NCBI GenBank assembly: GCA_023665555.1
Contig: JAMPDR010000024.1
Coordinates: 1-34,390, forward strand
Length of the DNA stretch: 34,390 nucleotides
From: Ruminococcus sp.
GTDB taxonomy: Bacteria; Bacillota; Clostridia; Oscillospirales; Acutalibacteraceae
Direction: 5' to 3'
The notes beneath the pieces are model-generated. The model was given only the letters and a program-made list of their open reading frames with translations, made no database searches and had not been told where the DNA came from. This document shows, in pieces, positions 7,964-16,388 of the stretch (the stretch's first letter is position 1; each line of letters starts with the position of its first letter). A program made the translations under genes and the position numbers.

Positions 7964-10900
7964 TTATAAATCGCCTGTTTCGTCAAGTGCTTCAAGCGAA
8001 TCAATAAAGCTCTTGATATTGTCAATAATTGTGGCAGCACCCTCATACTTCTTTGGGAAACCGTAATAATCCTTATACTTTGAAGCATTATACTGAAGTT
8101 CGATTTTTGCAAACTTAACATTTTCGTCTCTGATAGCAAAAATTTCGGTTTCAAGTGCTTTGTTCATATTATCAAAGATATCTCTGCACGAGGGGATTAC
8201 AACCTTAGCTCCGTCTACAGCTTTTGCGGCAAGATGTTCGAGTTCGTCGTACGTATCATCAATGCACTGCTTAACGGTATCGTTAAGACCATTCTTGACA
8301 AAAGCTGAAAATACCAAATAGTCCATCAAAGGCATATCCAATTTCTCTAATTTTTTCCTGTAATCATCGAAGAAGATAATAGGTTTATCATGCGGATTAG
8401 AACTGTATGTCAAAATCCAGCCTTTTGATGGATCATATGAAATCATGCCGCACTTTTTGGCAAGAATAAAGTACTTTACCTGAGTGTCGAACTCAGAAGC
8501 ATTATTGATGTTATGGAAGAAATTGATTTCTTCAAACTCCTCCTTAGTTTTCAGAACTAACTTGATCATCTCCATATCAGCACGAACCACTCTGTAAACA
8601 TTCTTTAAGTCAAATTTATTATCCGGCTCTACCGTTTGTCTTGAAATAAGGGGATTGTTATTAATTGCTCTGTCAAGATTAATATAATCAAAATATGGAT
8701 AATTATCTTCAGCTTTTATGGTGGCAAGTGCAGTTTTCCATGAGGAATCTTTACCTATTGACTTGTTTCTGTGCATGGTATCGGTAAGTCTGGCGACAAA
8801 TTCCGGTGATTTGTCTTTGAGTATTAACATTCTGTAATGTGATACTGTGGTTGTTCCGTTATTAACGGCGGTTTTCTCTATATAACCGTTATCAATGCCG
8901 TACTCCACAGCTGCACGTATTTCTTCATAGAGCGTTTTATCGTTATTTTTTATAGCTCCGTTAAAAAATGCACGTTTTGAATCGTCGATTGCCATGGTAG
9001 GATTATTCCAGAATGAAACAAAATACTTTTCAGTATCAACACCGTAAATTTCAGGTAAGTATTTCTGCCACTGTTCTGTGATTTCATCAAGATGTCTTCC
9101 GGCGGCGGTAGATACACCGGTTTCTGAGAAGAAGTATGATTCTGCATAATCATGCATGTTTTTGACCATGTCTAAAGCGAATGGATATAGGCTTTCAAAC
9201 ATAGTAATCTCAGTCACATACTCACATGTATTAGCATTTCCGATATATTGTATCTCATACGCAGTTGAAAGTTTAGGGTCAGCATTAAGAACCGCTATAA
9301 TATGACTATTCAAATTCGGAGTTTCATTAAGAAGAATAATATTAACAGCATTTGAAAATTTGTTAACCTCGGTATCCGGAATATCAAATGAAATTGAAAC
9401 ACTGTCTTTAATTTCATCGACTATATTCTGCGCAGCTGTTCTCAAAGCTGAGTTGCGAAGGTCATCGTTATTCCATATTGATTCAATTGAATTGGCATCA
9501 AAAATATCACTACCATTGTTCAAACCAACCAAGGTTGCTTTATTGGCATAAACCAGAACAATGAATTTCTCAAGCATGCTTGAAATAAGAGGAGCAGTAA
9601 CACTCTTAAATATTTTTCTTAACTCATCACTAAGCAAATCCGGCTGTTTAATATAGTTCGTCCAATTTTCTCTTTGATCTGCATCGAAAAGAAGAGAGGC
9701 AAGGTTGTTTTTGATACCGTCAATCATAGCTTGATCAGCAATATAATTATCAAACATCTTTTTGAACAAATCATTTCTTTGTAAAGCATTTGAGATATTA
9801 AACGCGTTAAGACTGAAAGTACTGCTGTTTCCATTGCTTTGGAGACATGTGTTTGCGAAGGCTTCCGAGTCTTCATTGAGAATTTCTGCCAGTTCTTTGA
9901 TAATCGGAACATAAATATCAAATGTTTGATTGTTATAATCATTCAATTCTTTTGCCGTGTAAATAAGGAACTGAGACATATATTGTGATATGAATGAACA
10001 CTCAAAATAAGCATTCGAGTAGTTCTGACATGCATCAATGAACACTTCAATCTCATCCCAATGTGGATTTCTGTCTCTGGCAATTGTTTCTTTTGCTGTC
10101 TCCAAAGTGGCAATTGCTTTGTTAAGTTCTGTCTGTTTAGTGGTATAAACAGTTGCAATATTATCCGCCATATCTGTTAACATCTGAATAAAGCCATTGA
10201 ATTTTCCGGAGTTTCCTCTCAAAAGTACGATTCCGCCATACGGTCCAAACATATTCCAGAAATTCAGTGGGGTTCCGTTAGAGTTGAATGGAATTTTTCC
10301 TTCAACAAGCCCTTTTATATTGTTTACAATACTTCTTATGCAGACATCCAATCCGGTAAGTGAGTTTATATATCTATCAACTTTGTTTTTTGCTTCCGTA
10401 ACAGTATCATCAAGACCAATAACATGTCCCAATGTTTCGAACCCTTTTAATATCGGATAATATTGTTCGCCTTTTACGATTCTGAACTTTCTTTCATCAA
10501 TGCCTAACTGACTCTTTACATTATTAAAGATTTGATCAATCGAGCCTATTTGGCAACAATCTGCAAGGTAATTAATATCACCCTGAGTAAGTTCAAATGC
10601 TTTTTCATATTCATCGATTATTGCTTTAAACGCGGTGTTTGCGCAATATGCAACCATTTCATTCCTTGGAAAATATATTGACCTGAATCCAATGGATGAA
10701 AAATGATTGTTCATAAATGCCGGGAAAGAAGTATTTTTTATTCCTGATTTATCTTCTTGAAGATTGTTTGCAGGATGACCAACGTGATTGTTTTCCCATG
10801 TGCCGATATTCGCAGTGAAATTGCACAGCGTACTAATCATTGATTGTGATTTTGGTGTACCGTTATCGGTTGTTCCTACTGAACCGGTTTTGAATACGTT

Positions 10901-11842
10901 CATTATACTTTCACCGGTACTTTCGATTATATCTTCGCACTTATTCATTTTTGCAGTTGGAGAAATAATAAATACATGAGCCCTATTGAATATCGGTTGA
11001 TCAGAAGTGACGGTCTCTCCGCTTGGGAGTGAAAGACTGTACACTTTACTATTAGAGCCCGGATGACCGATATTCATAAAATAATTGAGTTCTTTCAATG
11101 CAGCATATCCGTTTTTCTTAAGTGTATCCCATACAGATGAATTGCTGCCAATTGCAGGAATAGATTTCTGAACATCCGGTGTATAAAATACACCATAAAA
11201 ACGGGTATCTCTTTTAAAGGTTTGGTTTAGGTTGGTAAGAAGATTACGCAACATATATGAAACATCAATAAAGGTTCCGCTTCCTGTACCGCCGGAAATA
11301 CCTGCACAAACAACAACTTCAATTGTTCCATCAGTAAATGTTGACAAAATATTGCTTATTGTATTTCTTAGAGCAATATATTTATTTGTTCCGCAAAGCA
11401 TAACGCGACCAATCGCTCTTCTGCTTTTTGCTCCATCCGGTCCGATAATCTCTGATGGGATATCCGGACTTAACCAAGATTCAACGATCGGAGGTCTTTT
11501 AATAAGAAGTTGAGATGCAGAAGAATCGTAAATTGGAAAACACTCTTCGGCAGTGAGATGACCGCCATTTTCAATTCTGAGATCACCCATATCCTCTATA
11601 GCTGTATCGACAGCAAGAAATTTTATATCAGGGCTCTGAGTAAATTTTCTTAAGTATACGCCCTTAACGGCATTAACTGTCTTACAGCCCATGCCGCCGA
11701 GTCCGACAATCAAAACACGGCTAGATGGATTTAATGCGGCTTTAGTTACCTTACCGACAATGCTACCGCCTTTTTTTGCCGATAATTCTTTAAGTAGTTT
11801 TTTTGCTTCATTTTGAGTCATTTTTGTTTCATTTTGAGTCAT
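7964..11842 (-). CDS. Large tubulin/FtsZ-like GTPase
   Basis: 1,292 aa from ATG 11842, which has GGGGGA 7 nt upstream; an in-frame TTG lies 5 codons earlier without a site of its own. An N-terminal nucleotide-binding domain shows RVLIVGLGGMG (about 42-52) and the tubulin signature GGTGSG (184-189) in CAGISGGTGSGTFIDV. About 1,000 further residues are mostly helical with no TM and no known domain. This fits the bacterial tubulin-like family of large proteins (Pfam tubulin_2 type), not cell-division FtsZ, which is about 350-420 aa. Expected to polymerise with GTP; here probably the cytoskeletal core of the envelope machine. The first residues MTQNETK are tandemly duplicated as MTQNEAK. It lies 17 nt after the secreted VWA gene. 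Confidence 0.85.
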   Translation of the reverse strand: MTQNETKMTQNEAKKLLKELSAKKGGSIVGKVTKAALNPSSRVLIVGLGGMGCKTVNAVKGVYLRKFTQSPDIKFLAVDTAIEDMGDLRIENGGHLTAEECFPIYDSSASQLLIKRPPIVESWLSPDIPSEIIGPDGAKSRRAIGRVMLCGTNKYIALRNTISNILSTFTDGTIEVVVCAGISGGTGSGTFIDVSYMLRNLLTNLNQTFKRDTRFYGVFYTPDVQKSIPAIGSNSSVWDTLKKNGYAALKELNYFMNIGHPGSNSKVYSLSLPSGETVTSDQPIFNRAHVFIISPTAKMNKCEDIIESTGESIMNVFKTGSVGTTDNGTPKSQSMISTLCNFTANIGTWENNHVGHPANNLQEDKSGIKNTSFPAFMNNHFSSIGFRSIYFPRNEMVAYCANTAFKAIIDEYEKAFELTQGDINYLADCCQIGSIDQIFNNVKSQLGIDERKFRIVKGEQYYPILKGFETLGHVIGLDDTVTEAKNKVDRYINSLTGLDVCIRSIVNNIKGLVEGKIPFNSNGTPLNFWNMFGPYGGIVLLRGNSGKFNGFIQMLTDMADNIATVYTTKQTELNKAIATLETAKETIARDRNPHWDEIEVFIDACQNYSNAYFECSFISQYMSQFLIYTAKELNDYNNQTFDIYVPIIKELAEILNEDSEAFANTCLQSNGNSSTFSLNAFNISNALQRNDLFKKMFDNYIADQAMIDGIKNNLASLLFDADQRENWTNYIKQPDLLSDELRKIFKSVTAPLISSMLEKFIVLVYANKATLVGLNNGSDIFDANSIESIWNNDDLRNSALRTAAQNIVDEIKDSVSISFDIPDTEVNKFSNAVNIILLNETPNLNSHIIAVLNADPKLSTAYEIQYIGNANTCEYVTEITMFESLYPFALDMVKNMHDYAESYFFSETGVSTAAGRHLDEITEQWQKYLPEIYGVDTEKYFVSFWNNPTMAIDDSKRAFFNGAIKNNDKTLYEEIRAAVEYGIDNGYIEKTAVNNGTTTVSHYRMLILKDKSPEFVARLTDTMHRNKSIGKDSSWKTALATIKAEDNYPYFDYINLDRAINNNPLISRQTVEPDNKFDLKNVYRVVRADMEMIKLVLKTKEEFEEINFFHNINNASEFDTQVKYFILAKKCGMISYDPSKGWILTYSSNPHDKPIIFFDDYRKKLEKLDMPLMDYLVFSAFVKNGLNDTVKQCIDDTYDELEHLAAKAVDGAKVVIPSCRDIFDNMNKALETEIFAIRDENVKFAKIELQYNASKYKDYYGFPKKYEGAATIIDNIKSFIDSLEALDETGDL

Positions 11843-11859
11843 TAATATTTCCCCCAATT

Positions 11860-14415
11860 TTATTTATTTTTAAAATATTTGATTTCTATATGAGAACAGG
11901 GGATGTTGCCATCACTGTTCTTATCACCATACGGTATGGACAATGAAATTGTATGCATCTGTTTTGACGGATTCATTGCCGCTTTATTTTTTGTAAGAGT
12001 AGGGCTGTGAACCTTTATTTTGTTTGGAATAAGGTGTTTTGAAGGAACGAATATAATTCCGTTTCTTCCATTTGCAGCAGTACCTAAAAGCGTTATACGG
12101 CTGCAAACAGTAGTAAAGTTTTGAGTGATAAACTTTTCAACCTCTTGATATTTCGTACTGTTAGGATAAAGAACATTCATATGCTGTTCATAGAATTCAA
12201 GAAATCTGTTAAGAACAAAAGTGAATGAAAGCTTTTTGTTACGAGTGCCATATAAGTTAATAGCCTCATCAAAGGTATCACTTCGTGCATCTTCTTTACG
12301 TCTGATTTCTTCAGCAGGATTATTCTGACCTGCATTGAAGCCACCAAACTGCGGTGGAGTATTTGGTGGAGTGCCTCCGCCCATATTCGTGGTTGGTTTA
12401 TTTCCAAAAGCTGCGGCGTTACCGAGGGTGGCTAAACCTATTCCTGCGTTCGGTATTCCTGCGTTCGGTAGATTTCCAAATGCAGGACCTCCTACTCCAG
12501 CCTTACCATTACCCAGCATATCTTTATGATGGGCTACGGCTATTTCATCAGCCTTTATGATGTTCGGATTCTTATAAATGATTTTCGTGTTTGTGTATTT
12601 GTCTGAACTATCAAGATATCCTTCTGATATTAAGGTGATTTTCATTTCTCCGGAAGTTCTGTCAGAAGCCTTTTTAAGAAACCAAATGAGAACAATAATA
12701 AGTATCAAAAGACATATTATTGAAAGAATTATCATTGCAATGGCAACAGGGTCGTTAACCTTTGCGATAAATGTTGTTTCAACAATATTGCCTTGCTCAT
12801 CGTTGAAATTTAAGCTGATAAGTGCTGAACTCCATTTTTTTCCTGTAATAACGAGATCTGTTCCCTGAACTGTTACATCAGCAACATCTGACGGATTGAC
12901 GGAAGCAATACTTGCTTCAATTTTGTCATTTTCATCATCTGCTACATAGCTGTAAATATCATTTATTGTTATTGATTTTTTCTTGTTTAATTTAACATCC
13001 TCAATATCTCTTACAAGATACAACGGTTTGTTGCTTGAACCAATTGTGAGGGTGTTTTCTCGATACAATGAATCCCAATCAAGGCGGACAGTTATGTCGT
13101 AGTAAGAATTTTCTTCAATAATAAATTCGCCTTTGAATGATGTACCATCTTTGGATAATTTGATTATTTTTTTATCTTCAGGGTTTGCTCTGGAAACACA
13201 TGTTGCCACTGCGGATGTAACTGATTCATAGATTGAAGGTTCATTTATATCCATACCATCATATGTAAGCCATGTTTTGATACCGATTTTGTCGTTTGCA
13301 TATGCAACACCGTCAGGATTTCCGTCAGGAAATTCAAGAACACTTGTAAGATTCATTTTATAGTGCTCAAGCATGCCGATCTTGATATCATCACCTTTTA
13401 TTCCGCTTAGAACAAGATTCCAATCACCGCTTTTGGGCATAATGATTTTTATACTTGCGCTTGTGCCTACGATGTTAAATCTTAAATTTCCTGTGTTTTT
13501 TAAATCAACTTTTTTTCCGTCCGGGCCAAACAAGCTGATTTCTCCGTTGCGAAGGGAATCATTATTACAGCCTGAAATTCTGATGTTGGCCTCGACAACG
13601 CTGGGATCAACGGAAAATTTACATTCATGACGTCCACCGTCTCCCGGAATCGAGGCAACCGGTCTATATATAATATTGAAAGCTTCAGCCAAAAAATCAA
13701 TAAGGAGTTGTTCGGTTTCTTTTATACTTGTGATTGCTTTATAATTACCTTTTGAATTGGAAGCTATGTTCTTTATTTTTTCGATTCCTTCACCATTTTT
13801 GCCCATGGAATCGTTTCCTTCATCATCTTTATAATTATAGCCTACACAGTATATTCCGCACTCATTTTCTTTTGCCCACTTTACAGCTGCAACCTCGTCG
13901 GAAGCACTGATTGCTTCTGCTGCATCACCGCCGTTTATAGTTCTTATATCGTCAACACCATCAGTGAAAAGAAAAATTGCTTTTGCATGTTCATTATCCG
14001 ATTTTGAATCAAGTAATTCAGTAGCTGAGTGTAAGGCGGTACCTATTGCCGTATCACCGCTATAGGTGATGTCGTTGATAACATCTCTTATACTCTCTGT
14101 ATCTGCGAATGTTTCAAGGCTCATAAGCTTTGGAGAACCATCTGTGTCTTTGGTTAGAACATTTGCTCGATGATTGAAACTGATAATACCTACTCGCGTA
14201 TCTTCTGCAGGCATCATGTCAACAAGCATTTTTATTGCGTCAAGAGCCATTTGGTCTTTGTCTGATTCTCCCATTGATAAACTGGAGTCGAGAACTACAA
14301 CAATATCAAATGATTTATACTCTTTTGATATTTCCATATCTGCCGCATTAACATGAACTATTGACATTACTATAACTAAAATACATATAAAAATTGTTGA
14401 TATTTTTTTGAACAT
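11860..14415 (-). CDS. Secreted, membrane-anchored VWA protein with Ig-like ectodomain
   Basis: 851 aa. A signal peptide (1-24, ending VHVNAA) precedes a VWA domain (about 36-245) with intact MIDAS: Asp43-x-Ser45-x-Ser47 (DSSLS), Thr122 (GDTAIG) and Asp152 (FTDGVDD). Beta-rich Ig-like modules run to about 550, and one TM helix lies at about 555-582 (MIILSIICLLILIIVLIWF). The cytoplasmic part has a Gly/Asn/Pro-rich linker with repeated NAGIPNAGIG and AFGN motifs (about 638-700), then a conserved-looking C-terminal domain. This architecture links an outside adhesin-like head to an inside partner, plausibly the tubulin-like protein encoded next. First gene of the block; ATG preceded by GGGGGAT. 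Confidence 0.85.
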   Translation of the reverse strand: MFKKISTIFICILVIVMSIVHVNAADMEISKEYKSFDIVVVLDSSLSMGESDKDQMALDAIKMLVDMMPAEDTRVGIISFNHRANVLTKDTDGSPKLMSLETFADTESIRDVINDITYSGDTAIGTALHSATELLDSKSDNEHAKAIFLFTDGVDDIRTINGGDAAEAISASDEVAAVKWAKENECGIYCVGYNYKDDEGNDSMGKNGEGIEKIKNIASNSKGNYKAITSIKETEQLLIDFLAEAFNIIYRPVASIPGDGGRHECKFSVDPSVVEANIRISGCNNDSLRNGEISLFGPDGKKVDLKNTGNLRFNIVGTSASIKIIMPKSGDWNLVLSGIKGDDIKIGMLEHYKMNLTSVLEFPDGNPDGVAYANDKIGIKTWLTYDGMDINEPSIYESVTSAVATCVSRANPEDKKIIKLSKDGTSFKGEFIIEENSYYDITVRLDWDSLYRENTLTIGSSNKPLYLVRDIEDVKLNKKKSITINDIYSYVADDENDKIEASIASVNPSDVADVTVQGTDLVITGKKWSSALISLNFNDEQGNIVETTFIAKVNDPVAIAMIILSIICLLILIIVLIWFLKKASDRTSGEMKITLISEGYLDSSDKYTNTKIIYKNPNIIKADEIAVAHHKDMLGNGKAGVGGPAFGNLPNAGIPNAGIGLATLGNAAAFGNKPTTNMGGGTPPNTPPQFGGFNAGQNNPAEEIRRKEDARSDTFDEAINLYGTRNKKLSFTFVLNRFLEFYEQHMNVLYPNSTKYQEVEKFITQNFTTVCSRITLLGTAANGRNGIIFVPSKHLIPNKIKVHSPTLTKNKAAMNPSKQMHTISLSIPYGDKNSDGNIPCSHIEIKYFKNK

Positions 14416-14625
14416 ATTGATCCCCCGCTACATTAACATTATTTAATTCATTTTGTTATTTGAAGTATGAGTCTAACTCCGGTGTATAGATATTTAATGT
14501 TTTTAATGAAAACGGAATGCATTCTATGTTATTTTTCGTTTCTTTGTTTCAATTAACATAATTATATATCTGCTGACACCTATAATTTTTACTAATTTTT
14601 TCTGAGTTAAATTCAACTTTTTCCT

Positions 14626-14730
14626 TCATACAGGAAGGTTATCTGTCATATTTTCTATTAAAACATCACGATTGTTAGTTGTTTTTTCACCTTCTTTAAT
14701 TATATGGACATATTGACATCTTCTTATCAT
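14626..14730 (-). pseudogene. Possible 3' remnant or 34-aa small ORF
   Basis: Minus frame MIRRCQYVHIIKEGEK, then NNRDVLIENMTDNLPV and stop. Amino-acid composition is balanced and helix-like, unlike the Lys/Asn/Ile noise around it. There is no ribosome site at the Met, and a stop lies five codons before it. Probably the last piece of a lost gene; a small protein is the alternative. Confidence 0.25.
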
Positions 14731-15398
14731 GCTTTGGTAAAACTAACAAGAAAAATCATCAGTTTTGTATTAAGTAAAAAGCCATATATTACTTGACCAG
14801 ATTCGTGTAGTCTTTGTGAAATATGTTGTATAAGTTGATTATTAATTGAAAGCTATATATTCAAATTTAGCGCAAACGATTTCAAATAATCAATTTGTTG
14901 AATTATATCATAATTTGGATATTTGCGTCAACGAATTATTACGATAAAATTCAAAATGTAAATTATGTCAAAAAAACTATTGGTAATTTGTATAATTTGT
15001 ATAGTAAAATATTAAATTCATATAAAACGAACATTATTCTATATATAAAAATATATGTAATAAAAGTTAGTACGATTAAAAAATAAAATTTTGTCAGAGA
15101 TTGGTGCTATGGTCAGATTTCTTATTGTTGTCTTTGAATGTGAAAATAACTAATCTCGTTTTCTGCTGAATTAGTCAATCCAAGTGCATATTTAGAATAG
15201 TAATAAGTACTAAAGAACGATTATAGACAGTCTGTGAAATATAATTATTCGCACAAGCTGAATTTATTAGATGTAACGTGTATATTAATGGATATACATG
15301 ATAGCGTGGAGTTGCCTTGACCGCACTATACGTGGTAATCATGTTATCGACTTACGTTTTTTGTATCAAGTTTGCGATATTGTCATTTCGGGAATGTT

Positions 15399-15428
15399 AA
15401 ACCGCCGATTGTATCGGCGGTTTTTATC
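15399..15428 (+). terminator. Rho-independent terminator (plus direction)
   Basis: Perfect stem ACCGCCGAT / ATCGGCGGT with loop TGT, followed on the plus strand by TTTTTATCTTT. Read on minus, the hairpin is followed by the weaker TTTAACATT, so it may also serve the 195-aa gene. No plus-strand gene is recognisable just upstream. Confidence 0.7.
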
Positions 15429-15442
15429 TTTACTAACCTGAA

Positions 15443-15473
15443 GAAAATGCAACCGCCTCTTTTCAAGTTGCAT
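15443..15473 (-). terminator. Probable terminator of the 195-aa gene
   Basis: Minus-strand stem ATGCAAC / GTTGCAT followed by TTTTCTTC. It begins at the stop codon of the 195-aa gene. Confidence 0.45.
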
Positions 15474-16060
15474 TACGCAACGTTGTTATCGGCGATTATA
15501 TTAAGAATTTCTGTTTCTTCGCTCTGTTCTATGCTTTCATAGCAATTCGAAGAGGTTTCTTTTAAAATAAGAGTGGGTTCAGATTCTGCATTCAAGGGGC
15601 GAACTATATAATATTTCTCATCGGAAACGGTGAGTGTATTGAGTTTTTCGAATTCAACTTTGTTTTTGAACTCATCTTCGAGAACCATAACTCTTATATT
15701 GCATGTCTTTATGGGTAAAGCTTCGTCCGTACTTATGATAAATACTTCAATCGGATTGAGTGCACCTATATTTATACAATTGTTGTCTTTTTGAAATACA
15801 ACTTTCATTTTATCTATTGTTTCTCTGTATGGCTTTGACATAGCTCCGTTTTGGCTCTTTCTGTAGGGGAGTACTGTTAATACAAAAAAACGATCCGTTT
15901 CTGCTTCAACCTTCATTTCACGAATATCGCTGCCCCAAAATATATAGTTTGTTTCACCATTTATATGTAAGACCTTTATGGTTTTGCCGGTAAGTCCGTA
16001 ATTTACATAGATATCATCAATTGCTGGCGGTTCGGTTCTTCTACATCTTTTATATTTCAT
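15473..16060 (-). CDS. Hypothetical protein, 195 aa, beta-rich
   Basis: I recognise no family. There is no signal peptide or TM segment. The N-terminus is basic (MKYKRCRRTEPPAIDD); the body alternates short hydrophobic and charged stretches as in an all-beta protein (VLHINGETNYIFWG, FFVLTVLPYRKS, INIGALNPIEVFIIS); the C-terminus is acidic (SIEQSEETEILN). Start ATG 16060 has AAGGAGA 8 nt upstream. It is a single-gene unit with its own structured leader and a terminator. Codon choice resembles the AT-rich operon to its left. The unusual leader argues that expression of this gene is tightly controlled. Confidence 0.7.
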   Translation of the reverse strand: MKYKRCRRTEPPAIDDIYVNYGLTGKTIKVLHINGETNYIFWGSDIREMKVEAETDRFFVLTVLPYRKSQNGAMSKPYRETIDKMKVVFQKDNNCINIGALNPIEVFIISTDEALPIKTCNIRVMVLEDEFKNKVEFEKLNTLTVSDEKYYIVRPLNAESEPTLILKETSSNCYESIEQSEETEILNIIADNNVA

Positions 16061-16088
16061 TATGCAATTCTCCTTAAAACAAAGATTT

Positions 16089-16154
16089 TCAATAAATGTA
16101 CTTCTGACAAATGAACTTTAAAGCATTAGCAGATTTTCCTCCTTCCTGTTTCAT
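16089..16154 (-). CDS. 21-codon upstream ORF (candidate leader peptide)
   Basis: Starts MKQEGGKSANALKF and ends ICQKYIY, stop 28 nt before the 195-aa gene. The ribosome site AAAAGG and the ATG both lie in the 3' arm of a strong hairpin, so translation would be gated by that structure. Codons 8-13 form one arm of a 12-bp outer stem. No homologue is known to me; real translation is unproven. Confidence 0.4.
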   Translation of the reverse strand: MKQEGGKSANALKFICQKYIY

Positions 16155-16240
16155 GTTACCTTTTAACAAAAAGTAACATCTACTTTTGGATTAATGCTTT
16201 AAATATTAAATTGTCAAGGTACAAGTGATTTATTTGACAA
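16111..16240 (-). ncRNA. Structured 5' leader, candidate cis-regulatory RNA
   Basis: Three nested or adjacent stems in the minus-strand RNA. First, TTGTCAA (16234-16240)/TTGACAA (16211-16217). Second, an exact 12-bp outer stem TTTAAAGCATTA (16192-16203)/TAATGCTTTAAA (16117-16128). Third, an inner hairpin at 16153-16179, 12 pairs, in which the only imperfection is a G-U pair on the minus strand but would be C-A on plus. That asymmetry indicates a minus-strand transcript. The inner hairpin hides the ribosome site of the 21-codon ORF. I cannot assign it to a known riboswitch class. Confidence 0.5.
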
Positions 16241-16245
16241 GGACA

Positions 16246-16251
16246 ATTATA
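16246..16251 (-). promoter_or_regulatory. Candidate -10 box for the structured leader
   Basis: TATAAT on the minus strand. The -35 at 17-bp spacing is poor (TTTCAA). A start near 16,239 would include all leader stems. An alternative TTGACA at 16211-16216 would start inside the outer stem and lacks a good -10. Confidence 0.35.
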
Positions 16252-16286
16252 TTGCTAAAGAAATCTAATTGAAAATAGGGGGATAT

Positions 16287-16324
16287 AAAACCTCTCTGCG
16301 CTTATGCATCCGCGGAGAGGTTTT
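16287..16324 (-). terminator. Terminator after the MATE gene
   Basis: Stem AAAACCTCTC / GAGAGGTTTT, extended by a CGC/GCG inner part, about 65 nt past the MATE stop. On minus it is followed by TTTTATAT; it may work in both directions. Confidence 0.6.
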
Positions 16325-16388
16325 GTATATTATGCTTATTGTCATTTTCATCATTAAATGTTTGCTTTTTATATGTGAGTATTTATCA

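Larger units (their letters stand above)
14416..15472. other. 1-kb AT-rich gap upstream of the toxin-machine operon
   Basis: No convincing gene. The minus-strand promoter of the VWA/tubulin/HerA operon should lie here. TTGAAA-like and TAGAAT-like boxes occur between about 14,510 and 14,560 but with poor spacing, so I do not call one. The right end carries hairpins described separately. A 63-codon plus frame around 14,895-15,086 is only AT-rich sequence without a ribosome site. Confidence 0.6.

Noticed and set aside
7964-11842. Cell-division FtsZ
   Set aside because: Three times too long, in an operon with VWA and ATPase genes rather than with division genes.
765-14415. Type VII secretion locus
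   Set aside because: No WXG100, LXG, EsaA/EssB-like or FtsK-type EccC gene; the ATPase is HerA/VirB4-like.
14895-15086. 63-codon plus-strand frame in the large gap
   Set aside because: Almost only Ile/Tyr/Lys/Asn from AT-rich DNA, no ribosome site.
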